A stretch of 64,000 nucleotides of DNA. Origin: an uncultured Bacteroidales bacterium. Lineage in GTDB: Bacteria > Bacteroidota > Bacteroidia > Bacteroidales > Paludibacteraceae. The notes beneath the pieces were generated by a model. That model saw nothing but the letters and a program-made list of their open reading frames with translations. It was not told the DNA's origin and did not search any database. Of this stretch, positions 17,071 to 24,692 are shown in pieces. Where the stretch lies: NCBI GenBank assembly GCA_946185835.1, contig CAMHKW010000004.1, positions 1 to 64,000 on the forward strand, written 5' to 3'. Numbering within the stretch: the stretch's first letter is position 1; each line of letters opens with the position of its first letter. Both the position numbers and the translations under genes were made by a program.

Positions 17071-18918
17071 GAAAATCTGCATTTGGCATTTAGCGCAGTC
17101 GAAATGGAGTCGTAGTAGTCGGTTGCCTGTTCTCAGGTAAGCCGGTTCGGCGGTGTCGGTATGTCGGTCGCTGTTTTTTCGGCACTGTCCTAATTCTCGG
17201 AGCAGGCAGTATCGGCATGTCATCAGTGCTGCTTTGCTGTCGTGACTGATTTCGAAGGCGGGCTCGGCATCGGCACCTTGTCGGCTGTAGAAGGTCCGAG
17301 CGGCGTCGTTGCTTACGTTAAGTCGGTAGTCGCGCGGTGTAGACTCGGGTAGAGGTGTGGGGTGAGCCTGTCGGGTGTACGATGCGCGATACTGAGCCGC
17401 TGCCTGTCTGTTAGCAGTGAGCAACGCCACCACCTCGCGGCGATAGCTGTTGAGTTGTGACGCAGGGATGAAATACGCCTCTTGCATGTCGACTGTCACC
17501 TTCCCGGGTTCGAATAGCGAGCCGCCTAACTTACTCAGCGACTGCCGTATGGCATTGAGTGCTATTTCGGGGTTGCGAGCGGGTGACTTCTCGCACTCGA
17601 ACTCTTTCTCTACCTCAGCAATGCGGAGTAAGAAGCCTTTGGGTGTCTCGCTTATCGTGATGTCGACCGGCAGAAGGCGTGTACATGGCGACGAATGCAG
17701 ACGGTCGTGAAAGAGCTTGTCGTAGTTACGGAAGACGGTCTGCTGTTTCTTAACTTCGATGGCAGAGCCGGTCATCACTCTGGTGATGCCGTCCGCCTGT
17801 CGTTCGCTTGAGTTGACATAGCACCCTTGCTGCCCTATCTGTAAGCCGTCGCCGGGGTGTAGCTGTCGGTCGGTCAGGATATACAGCTCACGTCCTTTTG
17901 TCGACTGTCGGACGGTGCCTATCGGCTCGCCGGTGGACTTAGGAGTGTCGTGGTTGGCGAGGTGTAGTGAGTGATGGTTGTCGGCTGCCGAGTCCGGGAA
18001 TAGGTATGGTGTGCTGTCGCGGTGGAATGTCTTCTGCGGGTCCGGTTCGAAAGAGGCGTAGATATTACCTTCCGAGGCTCGGCAGTATGGGGAGTCGGGC
18101 TCAGCGAAGATGTCGTCGAGCAGACGGCGGTAGTAGTACACTATGTTGCTTACGTAGTCGGCATCTTTCAGTCGTCCTTCTATCTTCAGCGAGGTGACGC
18201 CGGCGTCGAGGAAAGAGCGGAGGCAGGCAGAGCGGTCGAGGTCTTTGAGTGAGAGGGCATATCTGTCTTTGGCTATCACCCGTCGTTCGCTGTCGAGCAA
18301 GTCGTACCGCTGTCGGCACATCTGTGCGCATGCTCCTCGGTTAGCGCTTCGCGATGCCAAGGCTTCGCTCATGTAGCATTGTCCCGAGTAGCTGACACAC
18401 AAGGCTCCGTGCACGAAAGCTTCTAACTCGAGGTTGGTATCGCATAGCTGTCGGTTGAGGTCGGCTATCTGAGAAGCCGACAGCTCCCGCGCGAGGACGG
18501 CGCGGCGAAAACCCTGACTATGTAGCCAGCGCAACTTGTCTGCGTCGCGGTTGTCACACTGTGTGGAGGCATGCAGACGTATGGGTGGCAGCTCGTGTTC
18601 GAGTAGCCCCATGTCTTGTATGAGCAGACCGTCGACGCCTGCTTCCCATAGCTGCCATGCCAACTCTACGGCTCGCTGGATTTCGGAGTCGTAGAGGATG
18701 GTGTTCAGTGTGCTCCACACCTTACAGCCAAACAGATGTGCGAAGTTACAAAGCTCGCGTATGTCGTCGACGCTGTTGGCGGCATCTTTGCGCGCACCGA
18801 AAGCGGAACCGCCGATATACACTGCGTCGGCACCCGAGAGGATGGCTGTCTGACCTACCGCAAGGTCGCGGGCAGGCGACAGTAGTTCTATGGCTTTCTT
18901 GTGTGCGATGTTTAGAAT
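17062..18918 (-). CDS. U32 peptidase family protein (RlhA-like), non-ATG start
   Basis: A protein of about 618 residues of the U32/collagenase-like family with a C-terminal DUF3656-like region, as in RlhA (YdcP), which works in hydroxylation of 23S rRNA C2501; true protease activity is doubtful. The family signature is FVHGALCVSYSGQCYMS, and a Cys-rich segment (CAQMCRQRYDL) follows. The open frame runs to 19224, but upstream of 18939 it is only the out-of-phase shadow of ftsW. Between the ftsW stop and the conserved KKAIELLSPARDL there is no ATG, GTG or TTG in frame. Candidates are ATT (18916-18918) or ATC (18907-18909); I use ATT. The region is TTTAGA-type repeat sequence, so a normal start may have been lost. 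Coupling to ftsW translation is plausible. Confidence 0.72.
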   Translation of the reverse strand: MLNIAHKKAIELLSPARDLAVGQTAILSGADAVYIGGSAFGARKDAANSVDDIRELCNFAHLFGCKVWSTLNTILYDSEIQRAVELAWQLWEAGVDGLLIQDMGLLEHELPPIRLHASTQCDNRDADKLRWLHSQGFRRAVLARELSASQIADLNRQLCDTNLELEAFVHGALCVSYSGQCYMSEALASRSANRGACAQMCRQRYDLLDSERRVIAKDRYALSLKDLDRSACLRSFLDAGVTSLKIEGRLKDADYVSNIVYYYRRLLDDIFAEPDSPYCRASEGNIYASFEPDPQKTFHRDSTPYLFPDSAADNHHSLHLANHDTPKSTGEPIGTVRQSTKGRELYILTDRQLHPGDGLQIGQQGCYVNSSERQADGITRVMTGSAIEVKKQQTVFRNYDKLFHDRLHSSPCTRLLPVDITISETPKGFLLRIAEVEKEFECEKSPARNPEIALNAIRQSLSKLGGSLFEPGKVTVDMQEAYFIPASQLNSYRREVVALLTANRQAAAQYRASYTRQAHPTPLPESTPRDYRLNVSNDAARTFYSRQGADAEPAFEISHDSKAALMTCRYCLLRELGQCRKNSDRHTDTAEPAYLRTGNRLLRLHFDCAKCQMQIFLA

Positions 18919-18937
18919 GCGATGTTTAGAGTTTAGT
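18909..18937. repeat. TTTAGA-type repeat spanning the ftsW/U32 junction
   Basis: Two copies of GATGTTTAGA separated by ATGC, followed by GTTTAGTG. The same TTTAGAGTTTAGTG text occurs at 23070-23098 and similar runs at 9876-9905 and 10670-10688. Here it fills the whole space between the ftsW stop and the U32 coding start. Confidence 0.8.
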
Positions 18938-18938
18938 G

Positions 18939-20204
18939 CTATACCAACTCGGCGTCGGACTGTTGGCTTTCGTCGAGTGTCTTTTGCTCTTGTGCTTTCA
19001 GTTCGTTCTGTTCTCGCGAGACAGCCATCATGATGCCGAAGTATACGCTGGTGAGTATGATACCTGTTCCGCCGCGCGTCATCATCGGAAGCGGCTGTCC
19101 GGTCACCGGTCCGATGCCTACTGTCACAGCCATCGAGATAAACGCTTGTAGCGAGATGAGTAGTCCGAGTCCCATGACCATGAGCATAGCACCGTGGTCG
19201 CCAAACCGTGACGACGACGAGCATGCTCTAAATAAGATGGTGACGTAGATGAGTATCAGTATGATGGCGCCCACGATGCCCGTCTCTTCGACATAGATGG
19301 CGAAGATAAAGTCGGCATAGGCTAATGGTAAGAAGTCGCGCTCTTTGCTTTGTCCGGGACCGACACCGAAGGGCGTCTTGGCGCCACGTGCGATAGCAAT
19401 CTGCGAGCATACGATCTGGCGGTTCTGGTCCGTGATGGCGGTGATCTCGTTGTCAGCGTTCATGTTGTCGATACGGTTGACCCATGTCTCAGCACGGGCG
19501 AGAGGTCGTGGAAGTGCGCGATGCTGGTCGATATATACATTCTTGACAATCAGGTAGCCGGACAAGAGGAAGACGACAGCGATGGCTATCATACCCACTA
19601 ACACTTTCCAGTCGACACGTGCAAGGAACATCATGATGAAAATGATGGCGCCGAGCATGACGGCGGTGGAGAGGTTGTTGATCATGATAAGTCCGCAGAC
19701 TAAGATAGTAAGCCCTAAGGCGTAAAGGAAATACTTACGTCGCAGTTCCGGCTCTTTGTCGTTCATGCGCGAGAGCAGGTCGGAGACGACGATGATAAGC
19801 GACAGCTTGGCAAATTCGGAGGGCTGAAAGGTGACAAAACCGAGGTCGAGCCAGCGAGTGGCACCGTTGACTCTGACGCCGAAGCCCGGCACGAACATAA
19901 GCAGCAGACAGAAGATGGAAAAGGCTAAAATGACGTATGCTATACCCCGTATGATATTCGAGGGGAACTGTTGTACTATCCACGCTACGCCTAAGCCTGC
20001 GACAAGGAAGACGATGTGTGAGAATACGGGTGCGAAATGCGAGCTGTTGTTGGCAAGCGAGCGGTATACGAGTTGGCTGCCTGCCGAATACATAGTGACG
20101 GCGCTGACGATAGCAAGGGCTATCATCATCAACCAAAAGACTTTGTCGTAATGACTACGATGCTCTTTGCTAAAAAGAGACTTGAAAAAAGTTGTTGTTT
20201 TCAT
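18939..20204 (-). CDS. ftsW: Lipid II polymerase / division protein FtsW
   Basis: A 421-residue SEDS-family glycosyltransferase that polymerises lipid II at the septum together with FtsI. About ten membrane helices. The family block GATRWLDLGFVTFQPSEFAK sits near 115-135, and GVGPGQSKERDFLPLAYADF is the second conserved region, facing the active site. It follows murD in the order expected for the dcw cluster, with a 236-bp gap. It is the last cluster gene here; murG, murC, ftsQ, ftsA and ftsZ do not follow. FtsW rather than RodA is inferred from this context. Confidence 0.93.
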   Translation of the reverse strand: MKTTTFFKSLFSKEHRSHYDKVFWLMMIALAIVSAVTMYSAGSQLVYRSLANNSSHFAPVFSHIVFLVAGLGVAWIVQQFPSNIIRGIAYVILAFSIFCLLLMFVPGFGVRVNGATRWLDLGFVTFQPSEFAKLSLIIVVSDLLSRMNDKEPELRRKYFLYALGLTILVCGLIMINNLSTAVMLGAIIFIMMFLARVDWKVLVGMIAIAVVFLLSGYLIVKNVYIDQHRALPRPLARAETWVNRIDNMNADNEITAITDQNRQIVCSQIAIARGAKTPFGVGPGQSKERDFLPLAYADFIFAIYVEETGIVGAIILILIYVTILFRACSSSSRFGDHGAMLMVMGLGLLISLQAFISMAVTVGIGPVTGQPLPMMTRGGTGIILTSVYFGIMMAVSREQNELKAQEQKTLDESQQSDAELV

Positions 20205-20440
20205 AATGTGTTAGTGTTTGAAGTTTGTAATAATGGTGAGTATTTAACTTGTTGTAGAGTGGCGGTTCTCTATAAACAAAAATTATAATTAATTAGCCAT
20301 GAATTATTCATAAATTTTGAAATTCGTCACATCCGTATAAAATCCGTTAAATCCGCGGGGAATAAACCGTCTGTGGGAAATACCGAGTCTATCTCACTTC
20401 TCACAGCGTAGCGGTCTCACTTCTCACAGACGCAGTCGGT
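20205..20440. other. Intergenic gap between murD and ftsW
   Basis: No gene. It contains a perfect 13-bp palindrome ATGAAT-T-ATTCAT (20299-20311), AATCCGTT/AATCCGCGG text of the AATCTGCGG repeat class (20330-20385), and R-element fragments with GCGTAGCGGTCTCAC that run into the murD stop codon (20441). I see no promoter good enough to call, although AT-rich sequence near 20275-20300 could hold one. Confidence 0.7.
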
Positions 20441-21775
20441 CTATAGTTTCTTTACTTGCTCTACGAACTGTCGTCCGCGGTCTTCGTACGACTTGAAGAG
20501 GTCGAAGCTGGCGCAGCAAGGCGAGAGCAGTACGGTGTCGCCGGCTTGTGCGAAGTCGAAAGCAGCTCGTACGCCGTCGGCTATGTTGTCGGTGTCGGCG
20601 ATAGGTAGTCCGAACGAGTCGAAGTGTTGGTGTAGCTTCTCGTTGTGTAGTCCCATGAAGACTAAGGCTCTACATTTGTCTTTGACGAGGTTGTCGATCT
20701 CGCTGTAGTCGTTGCCTTTGTCTTTGCCCCCGAGGATGAGGACGGTGGGTGTGTTCATCGACTCGAGGGCATACCAGCATGAGTTGACATTGGTGGCTTT
20801 CGAGTCGTTGACGAAACGCACGTCGCGAATGGTGGCAACATATTGCAGTCGGTGTTCCACGCCGTTGAAGGCAGTGAGTGCTTCTCGTATCGTCTGGTCG
20901 CTGATGTCGAGCAGTTTGGCGGAGATGGCGGCAGCCAGGGTGTTGAGCTGGTTATGCCGTCCGCGTATCGTCATCGAGTCGCATGGTACGACTAACTCTG
21001 AGTGGTGTGGCAGACATATCGTCAGGTTCTGTCCGTCGGTGTATGCCACGTTATGTGTGGCGGAGCTGCCAAACGGGTACAGCGTGGCTGATGGGCGCAG
21101 CTTCTCTATCTCCCGGCTGATGACGGGGTCTTCTGACCAGTAGATGAAAGCTTCCGAGGCTGTCTGGTTGCGTGTGATGCGGAACTTGGCATCGATATAT
21201 TTCTGGAAGCTGTATTCGTAGCGGTCGAGGTGGTCGGGTGTGATGTTCATCAGTATGGCGATGTCGGCTCGGAAGTCGTACATGTCGTCTAACTGGAACG
21301 ATGATAGTTCGATGACGTAGTAGGCATGGTCTTCGCGTGCCACTTGCAGGGCGAGGCTGTTGCCTATGTTGCCTGCCAGCCCCACATCTAATCCCGCATG
21401 TTTGAGTATTGAGAAGATGAGCGAGGTGGTGGTGGTCTTGCCGTTGCTGCCGGTGATGCATATCATCTTGGCATTGGTATACCGCGCTGCGAACTCTATC
21501 TCTGAGATGATATGTATGTCTTTGTTAATGATAGCTTGCACTATCGCCGTCTCTTTAGCTATGCCGGGTGACTTAACGACCTCTGTGGCATTGACAATAA
21601 GCTCGGTGGTATGCTTGCCTTCTTCGTAGGGTATGTCGTTTTGTTCGAGCAGAAGCTTATAAGCCGGTTTGATGGTTCCTGCGTCGGATACGAACACCTC
21701 ATAACCTTTGGTTTTGGCGAGGATGGCGGCTCCTACGCCGCTTTCTCCTGCTCCGAGAACAACTAAACGTTTCAT
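20441..21775 (-). CDS. murD: UDP-N-acetylmuramoyl-L-alanine--D-glutamate ligase
   Basis: A 444-residue cytoplasmic Mur ligase adding D-glutamate to UDP-MurNAc-L-alanine. N-terminal Rossmann-like domain (VVLGAGESGVGAAILA), ATP-binding GSNGKTTTT at 109-117, and a C-terminal ligase domain with FVNDSKATN and GGKDKGNDY, both typical of MurD. Length normal. It starts 2 bp downstream of mraY. Its TAG stop lies in an R element (CGGTCTA on +). Confidence 0.96.
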   Translation of the reverse strand: MKRLVVLGAGESGVGAAILAKTKGYEVFVSDAGTIKPAYKLLLEQNDIPYEEGKHTTELIVNATEVVKSPGIAKETAIVQAIINKDIHIISEIEFAARYTNAKMICITGSNGKTTTTSLIFSILKHAGLDVGLAGNIGNSLALQVAREDHAYYVIELSSFQLDDMYDFRADIAILMNITPDHLDRYEYSFQKYIDAKFRITRNQTASEAFIYWSEDPVISREIEKLRPSATLYPFGSSATHNVAYTDGQNLTICLPHHSELVVPCDSMTIRGRHNQLNTLAAAISAKLLDISDQTIREALTAFNGVEHRLQYVATIRDVRFVNDSKATNVNSCWYALESMNTPTVLILGGKDKGNDYSEIDNLVKDKCRALVFMGLHNEKLHQHFDSFGLPIADTDNIADGVRAAFDFAQAGDTVLLSPCCASFDLFKSYEDRGRQFVEQVKKL

Positions 21776-21777
21776 GA

Positions 21778-23058
21778 TTAACGGATTTTAAATGTGAGTA
21801 ATGTGAATGCAGCCAGCATGATGGTCACTAACCAGAAGCGTATCACTATCTTTGTCTCGAGTTGTGGCTCGTTGCTGCTTTTGAAGATGACGGTGCTTCC
21901 CGGGTCATGTTCTTGCAGATCGTCGAAGGTGGTTCGGTAGTAGTCGTGTATCGGTGCTCTTGTCCAGATGCGTCGGTGTACGCCCTTCTTCTTGCCGCTC
22001 ACGAAATACCGTGTCTGCAAGAACGAGCTTAGTGCCTCCATGACCCATACTCCGCAGAGTATAGGCAGCAGCCACTCTTTGTGCGTCATGCAGGCAGCGA
22101 CAGCAATCACCCCACCTATCATCAGGCTTCCGGTGTCGCCCATGAAGACCTGTGCCGGGTAGAAGTTATACCAAAGGAAGCCTATGAGTGCACCCACGAA
22201 AGCAGCTAAGAAGACCACTATCTCGCCGCTGCCCGGGATATACATGATGTTGAGGTGTGCGGCAAGTGTGGTGGTGCCAGACATGTATGCTATCACCAAC
22301 AGTGTGGCACCCATGATGGCTGAGTTGCCGGCCGCCATGCCGTCCATGCCATCGTTGAGGTTGGCACCGTTGCTGGTGCCCGCTACCACGAAGGTGATAA
22401 GCAGGCAGAAGAAGATCCATCCCGCGCGGTATTTGTTTTCGTTGCCAAGGAAAGAAAACAGGTCGGCATAGTTGGCGTTATGGTTCTTGACGAAGGGTAT
22501 GGTGGTGCGTGTCGACTTCACGTCGGGTGACTTAACCCACACCTCTTTGTTGTTGACAATCTGACGTTCTACCGTCTCATTCATCGTCACTTGCGGACTC
22601 ATACGCAGCGTCAGTCCGACGATAAGACCTAACGCTATCTGACCGATGAGCTTATATCGGGGCTTGAGTCCGCCTTTGTCTTTCTTGAAGGTCTTGATGT
22701 AGTCGTCGGCGAAGCCTAATGCCCCTAACAGCAGCATGGTGAACAGCATGAGGTCGAAATACACGTTGCTGAAGTCGCCTAACAGCAGGCAGGGAATGAG
22801 TATGGCGACGATGATGATGATGCCGCCCATAGTAGGTACTCCTACTTTTTTGGTGTTGAACGGGTCTTCTTTGGCATCGCGTTGTGTCTCAGATATATGG
22901 TGACGTTTCATGTATGCTATGAAATGTTTGCCAAACCAGATGGAGATGCCAAGGGCTAATACCGCAGCCACGATGGCACGGAAGGTGATGTATTGCATCA
23001 GTCCGCCACCGGGGATGTAGTACAGACCATTGAGATATTTGAGTAAATGGAAGAGCAT
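21778..23058 (-). CDS. mraY: Phospho-N-acetylmuramoyl-pentapeptide transferase
   Basis: A 426-residue inner-membrane enzyme that moves phospho-MurNAc-pentapeptide from UDP to undecaprenyl phosphate, forming lipid I. The start is the ATG at 23056-23058 (MLFHLLKYLNGLYYIPGG), the usual N-terminus; the longer frame to 23160 is repeat DNA. Motifs: DDYIKTFKKDKGGLKPRYK, NLDGMDGMA-like NLNDGMDGMAAG, and the C-terminal RAPIHDYYR. A loop of roughly 60 residues (about 195-255) between helices carries an insertion that I believe is common in Bacteroidetes MraY. It overlaps nothing and lies 131 bp from murE. Confidence 0.96.
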   Translation of the reverse strand: MLFHLLKYLNGLYYIPGGGLMQYITFRAIVAAVLALGISIWFGKHFIAYMKRHHISETQRDAKEDPFNTKKVGVPTMGGIIIIVAILIPCLLLGDFSNVYFDLMLFTMLLLGALGFADDYIKTFKKDKGGLKPRYKLIGQIALGLIVGLTLRMSPQVTMNETVERQIVNNKEVWVKSPDVKSTRTTIPFVKNHNANYADLFSFLGNENKYRAGWIFFCLLITFVVAGTSNGANLNDGMDGMAAGNSAIMGATLLVIAYMSGTTTLAAHLNIMYIPGSGEIVVFLAAFVGALIGFLWYNFYPAQVFMGDTGSLMIGGVIAVAACMTHKEWLLPILCGVWVMEALSSFLQTRYFVSGKKKGVHRRIWTRAPIHDYYRTTFDDLQEHDPGSTVIFKSSNEPQLETKIVIRFWLVTIMLAAFTLLTFKIR

Positions 23059-23068
23059 ATTGTTTCGG

Positions 23069-23189
23069 TGTTTAGAGTTTAGTGTTGAGAGTTTAGTGTG
23101 CGTGGTGCGCCGGTTTAAAACCGGCGGAAATAGAAGAAAGACGAAATCAGCAATCAGCAATTAGCAATCAGCAATTAGAAATTAGAAAT
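23069..23189. repeat. Palindrome and short repeats between murE and mraY
   Basis: TTTAGAGTTTAGTG runs (23070-23098), palindrome CGCCGGTT-TAA-AACCGGCG (23108-23126), then degenerate 7-8 bp AGCAATC/AGCAATT/TAGAAAT repeats (23146-23189) that reach the murE stop codon. No gene. The order (TTTAGAG run, GTGTGCG, palindrome, GGAA) is the same as at 10670-10718. Confidence 0.9.
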
Positions 23190-24638
23190 CTATAGGTTGT
23201 TTCTTACTTCTTCGTGGTCGTCGAAATGGTGTTTGTCGTCACCGATGATCTGGTAGTCTTCGTGTCCTTTTCCTGCAACGAGAATGACGTCATCTTTGTG
23301 AGCGATGGTGCAAGCTGTTCGTATGGCTTGTCGTCGGTCGAGAATGACGAGTGTGTCAGCCTGTTCGCTTTCGTCGAGTCCTGCCATCATGTCGTTGGCT
23401 ATGTCTTCGGCGCGTTCGTGTCGCGGGTTGTCGGAGGTGATGATGAGTATGTCAGAACCTCTGTGTGCTATCTTTGCCATCATCGGTCGTTTACCTTTGT
23501 CGCGATTGCCGCCGCAGCCGACGACAGTGATCAGTCGTGTGCCGCTACGGCGTATCTCGTTGATGGTGTTGATGACGTTTTCTACGGCGTCGGGGGTATG
23601 GGCGTAGTCGACGATGGCGGTCCACCCTTTCTTTTCGGAACGGATGGTCTCGAATCTGCCGTTGACGCTCTTGAGTGTGCTGAGCACTCTGAGCACCTCT
23701 TGTTCGTCGAAGCCGAGGCACAGGGCTGTACCGTAGATGGCGAGCAGGTTGCTGGCGTTGAAACGGCCTACCAAAGGTACGAACACCTCGTTACGGTTGA
23801 TGTCGAGCAGCATGCCGTCGAAGCTCTCTTCTACGATCTTGCCATGGAAGTCGGCGAGGGTGCGGGTGGAGTAGGTCTTGACGGTGGCCTTGGTGTTTTG
23901 TGTCATGACCAGTCCGTTGCGGTCGTCTTTGTTGGTGACAGCGAAAGCCGAGGGTTTGAGTCCGTCGAACAGTCGTTTCTTGGTGTCGCGGTAGTTGTCG
24001 AACGTCTTATGGTAGTCGATATGGTCGCGAGTGAGGTTGGTGAACACCGCGCCGTCGAAGTCGAGTCCGGCGATACGCTGTTGTGCTATCGAGTGCGACG
24101 AGACCTCCATGAAGGCGTAGGTGCATCCGGCGTCGACCATCTCGCGAAGCAAGGCGTTGAGTTGCAGGCTGTCGGGTGTGGTGTGTGTCGAGGGTGAAGC
24201 CTTAGTGCCGACGTAGTTGCATACCGTCGACAGCAGTCCGGCTTGGTAGCCCATCTCCATGGTGAGGTGGTGTAGCAGGGTGGCGATGGTGGTTTTGCCG
24301 TTGGTGCCCGTCACACCTACCAGACGTAGTCTCTTAGATGGGTTGCCATAGAAGGTGCATGCCATCATGCCGAGGGCGTAGGCGGTATCTTCAACCACGA
24401 CGATGGTGGCGCCGGCTACGCTGATGGTGTCGGTGCGGCTGCATACCACAGCTACGGCACCACGGCTGATGCAGTCGTCGATGAACAGATGTCCGTCGAT
24501 GTTGGTGCCTTCCTGAGCCACGAAGAGCGAACCTTGACCCACCTTACGCGAGTCGAATTGCAGGTTGCTGACCTCAACAAGGTCGCTGCCGATTAGCTCG
24601 GTGACGTTGATGTTGGCAAGTAATTCTTTTAGTATCAT
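23190..24638 (-). CDS. murE: UDP-MurNAc-tripeptide ligase (meso-DAP adding)
   Basis: A 482-residue cytoplasmic Mur ligase adding the third residue of the peptide stem. ATP-binding GTNGKTT at 111-117. The amino-acid specificity motif DNPR at 403-406 is the meso-diaminopimelate type, as expected for a Gram-negative wall. VDYAHTPDAVENV and GCGGNRDKGKRPMM are further family blocks. Length normal. It follows ftsI after a 54-bp gap. Confidence 0.96.
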   Translation of the reverse strand: MILKELLANINVTELIGSDLVEVSNLQFDSRKVGQGSLFVAQEGTNIDGHLFIDDCISRGAVAVVCSRTDTISVAGATIVVVEDTAYALGMMACTFYGNPSKRLRLVGVTGTNGKTTIATLLHHLTMEMGYQAGLLSTVCNYVGTKASPSTHTTPDSLQLNALLREMVDAGCTYAFMEVSSHSIAQQRIAGLDFDGAVFTNLTRDHIDYHKTFDNYRDTKKRLFDGLKPSAFAVTNKDDRNGLVMTQNTKATVKTYSTRTLADFHGKIVEESFDGMLLDINRNEVFVPLVGRFNASNLLAIYGTALCLGFDEQEVLRVLSTLKSVNGRFETIRSEKKGWTAIVDYAHTPDAVENVINTINEIRRSGTRLITVVGCGGNRDKGKRPMMAKIAHRGSDILIITSDNPRHERAEDIANDMMAGLDESEQADTLVILDRRQAIRTACTIAHKDDVILVAGKGHEDYQIIGDDKHHFDDHEEVRNNL

Positions 24639-24692
24639 GGTGTTGTTGTATTATCTAATATCTAACTTCTCACTCACGCAGTCGGTCTCAGG

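Noticed and set aside
18919..19224. Upstream extension of the U32 peptidase frame to an ATG at 19224
   Set aside because: The added residues are the out-of-phase reading of ftsW, Arg/His/Thr-rich and unlike any U32 N-terminus.
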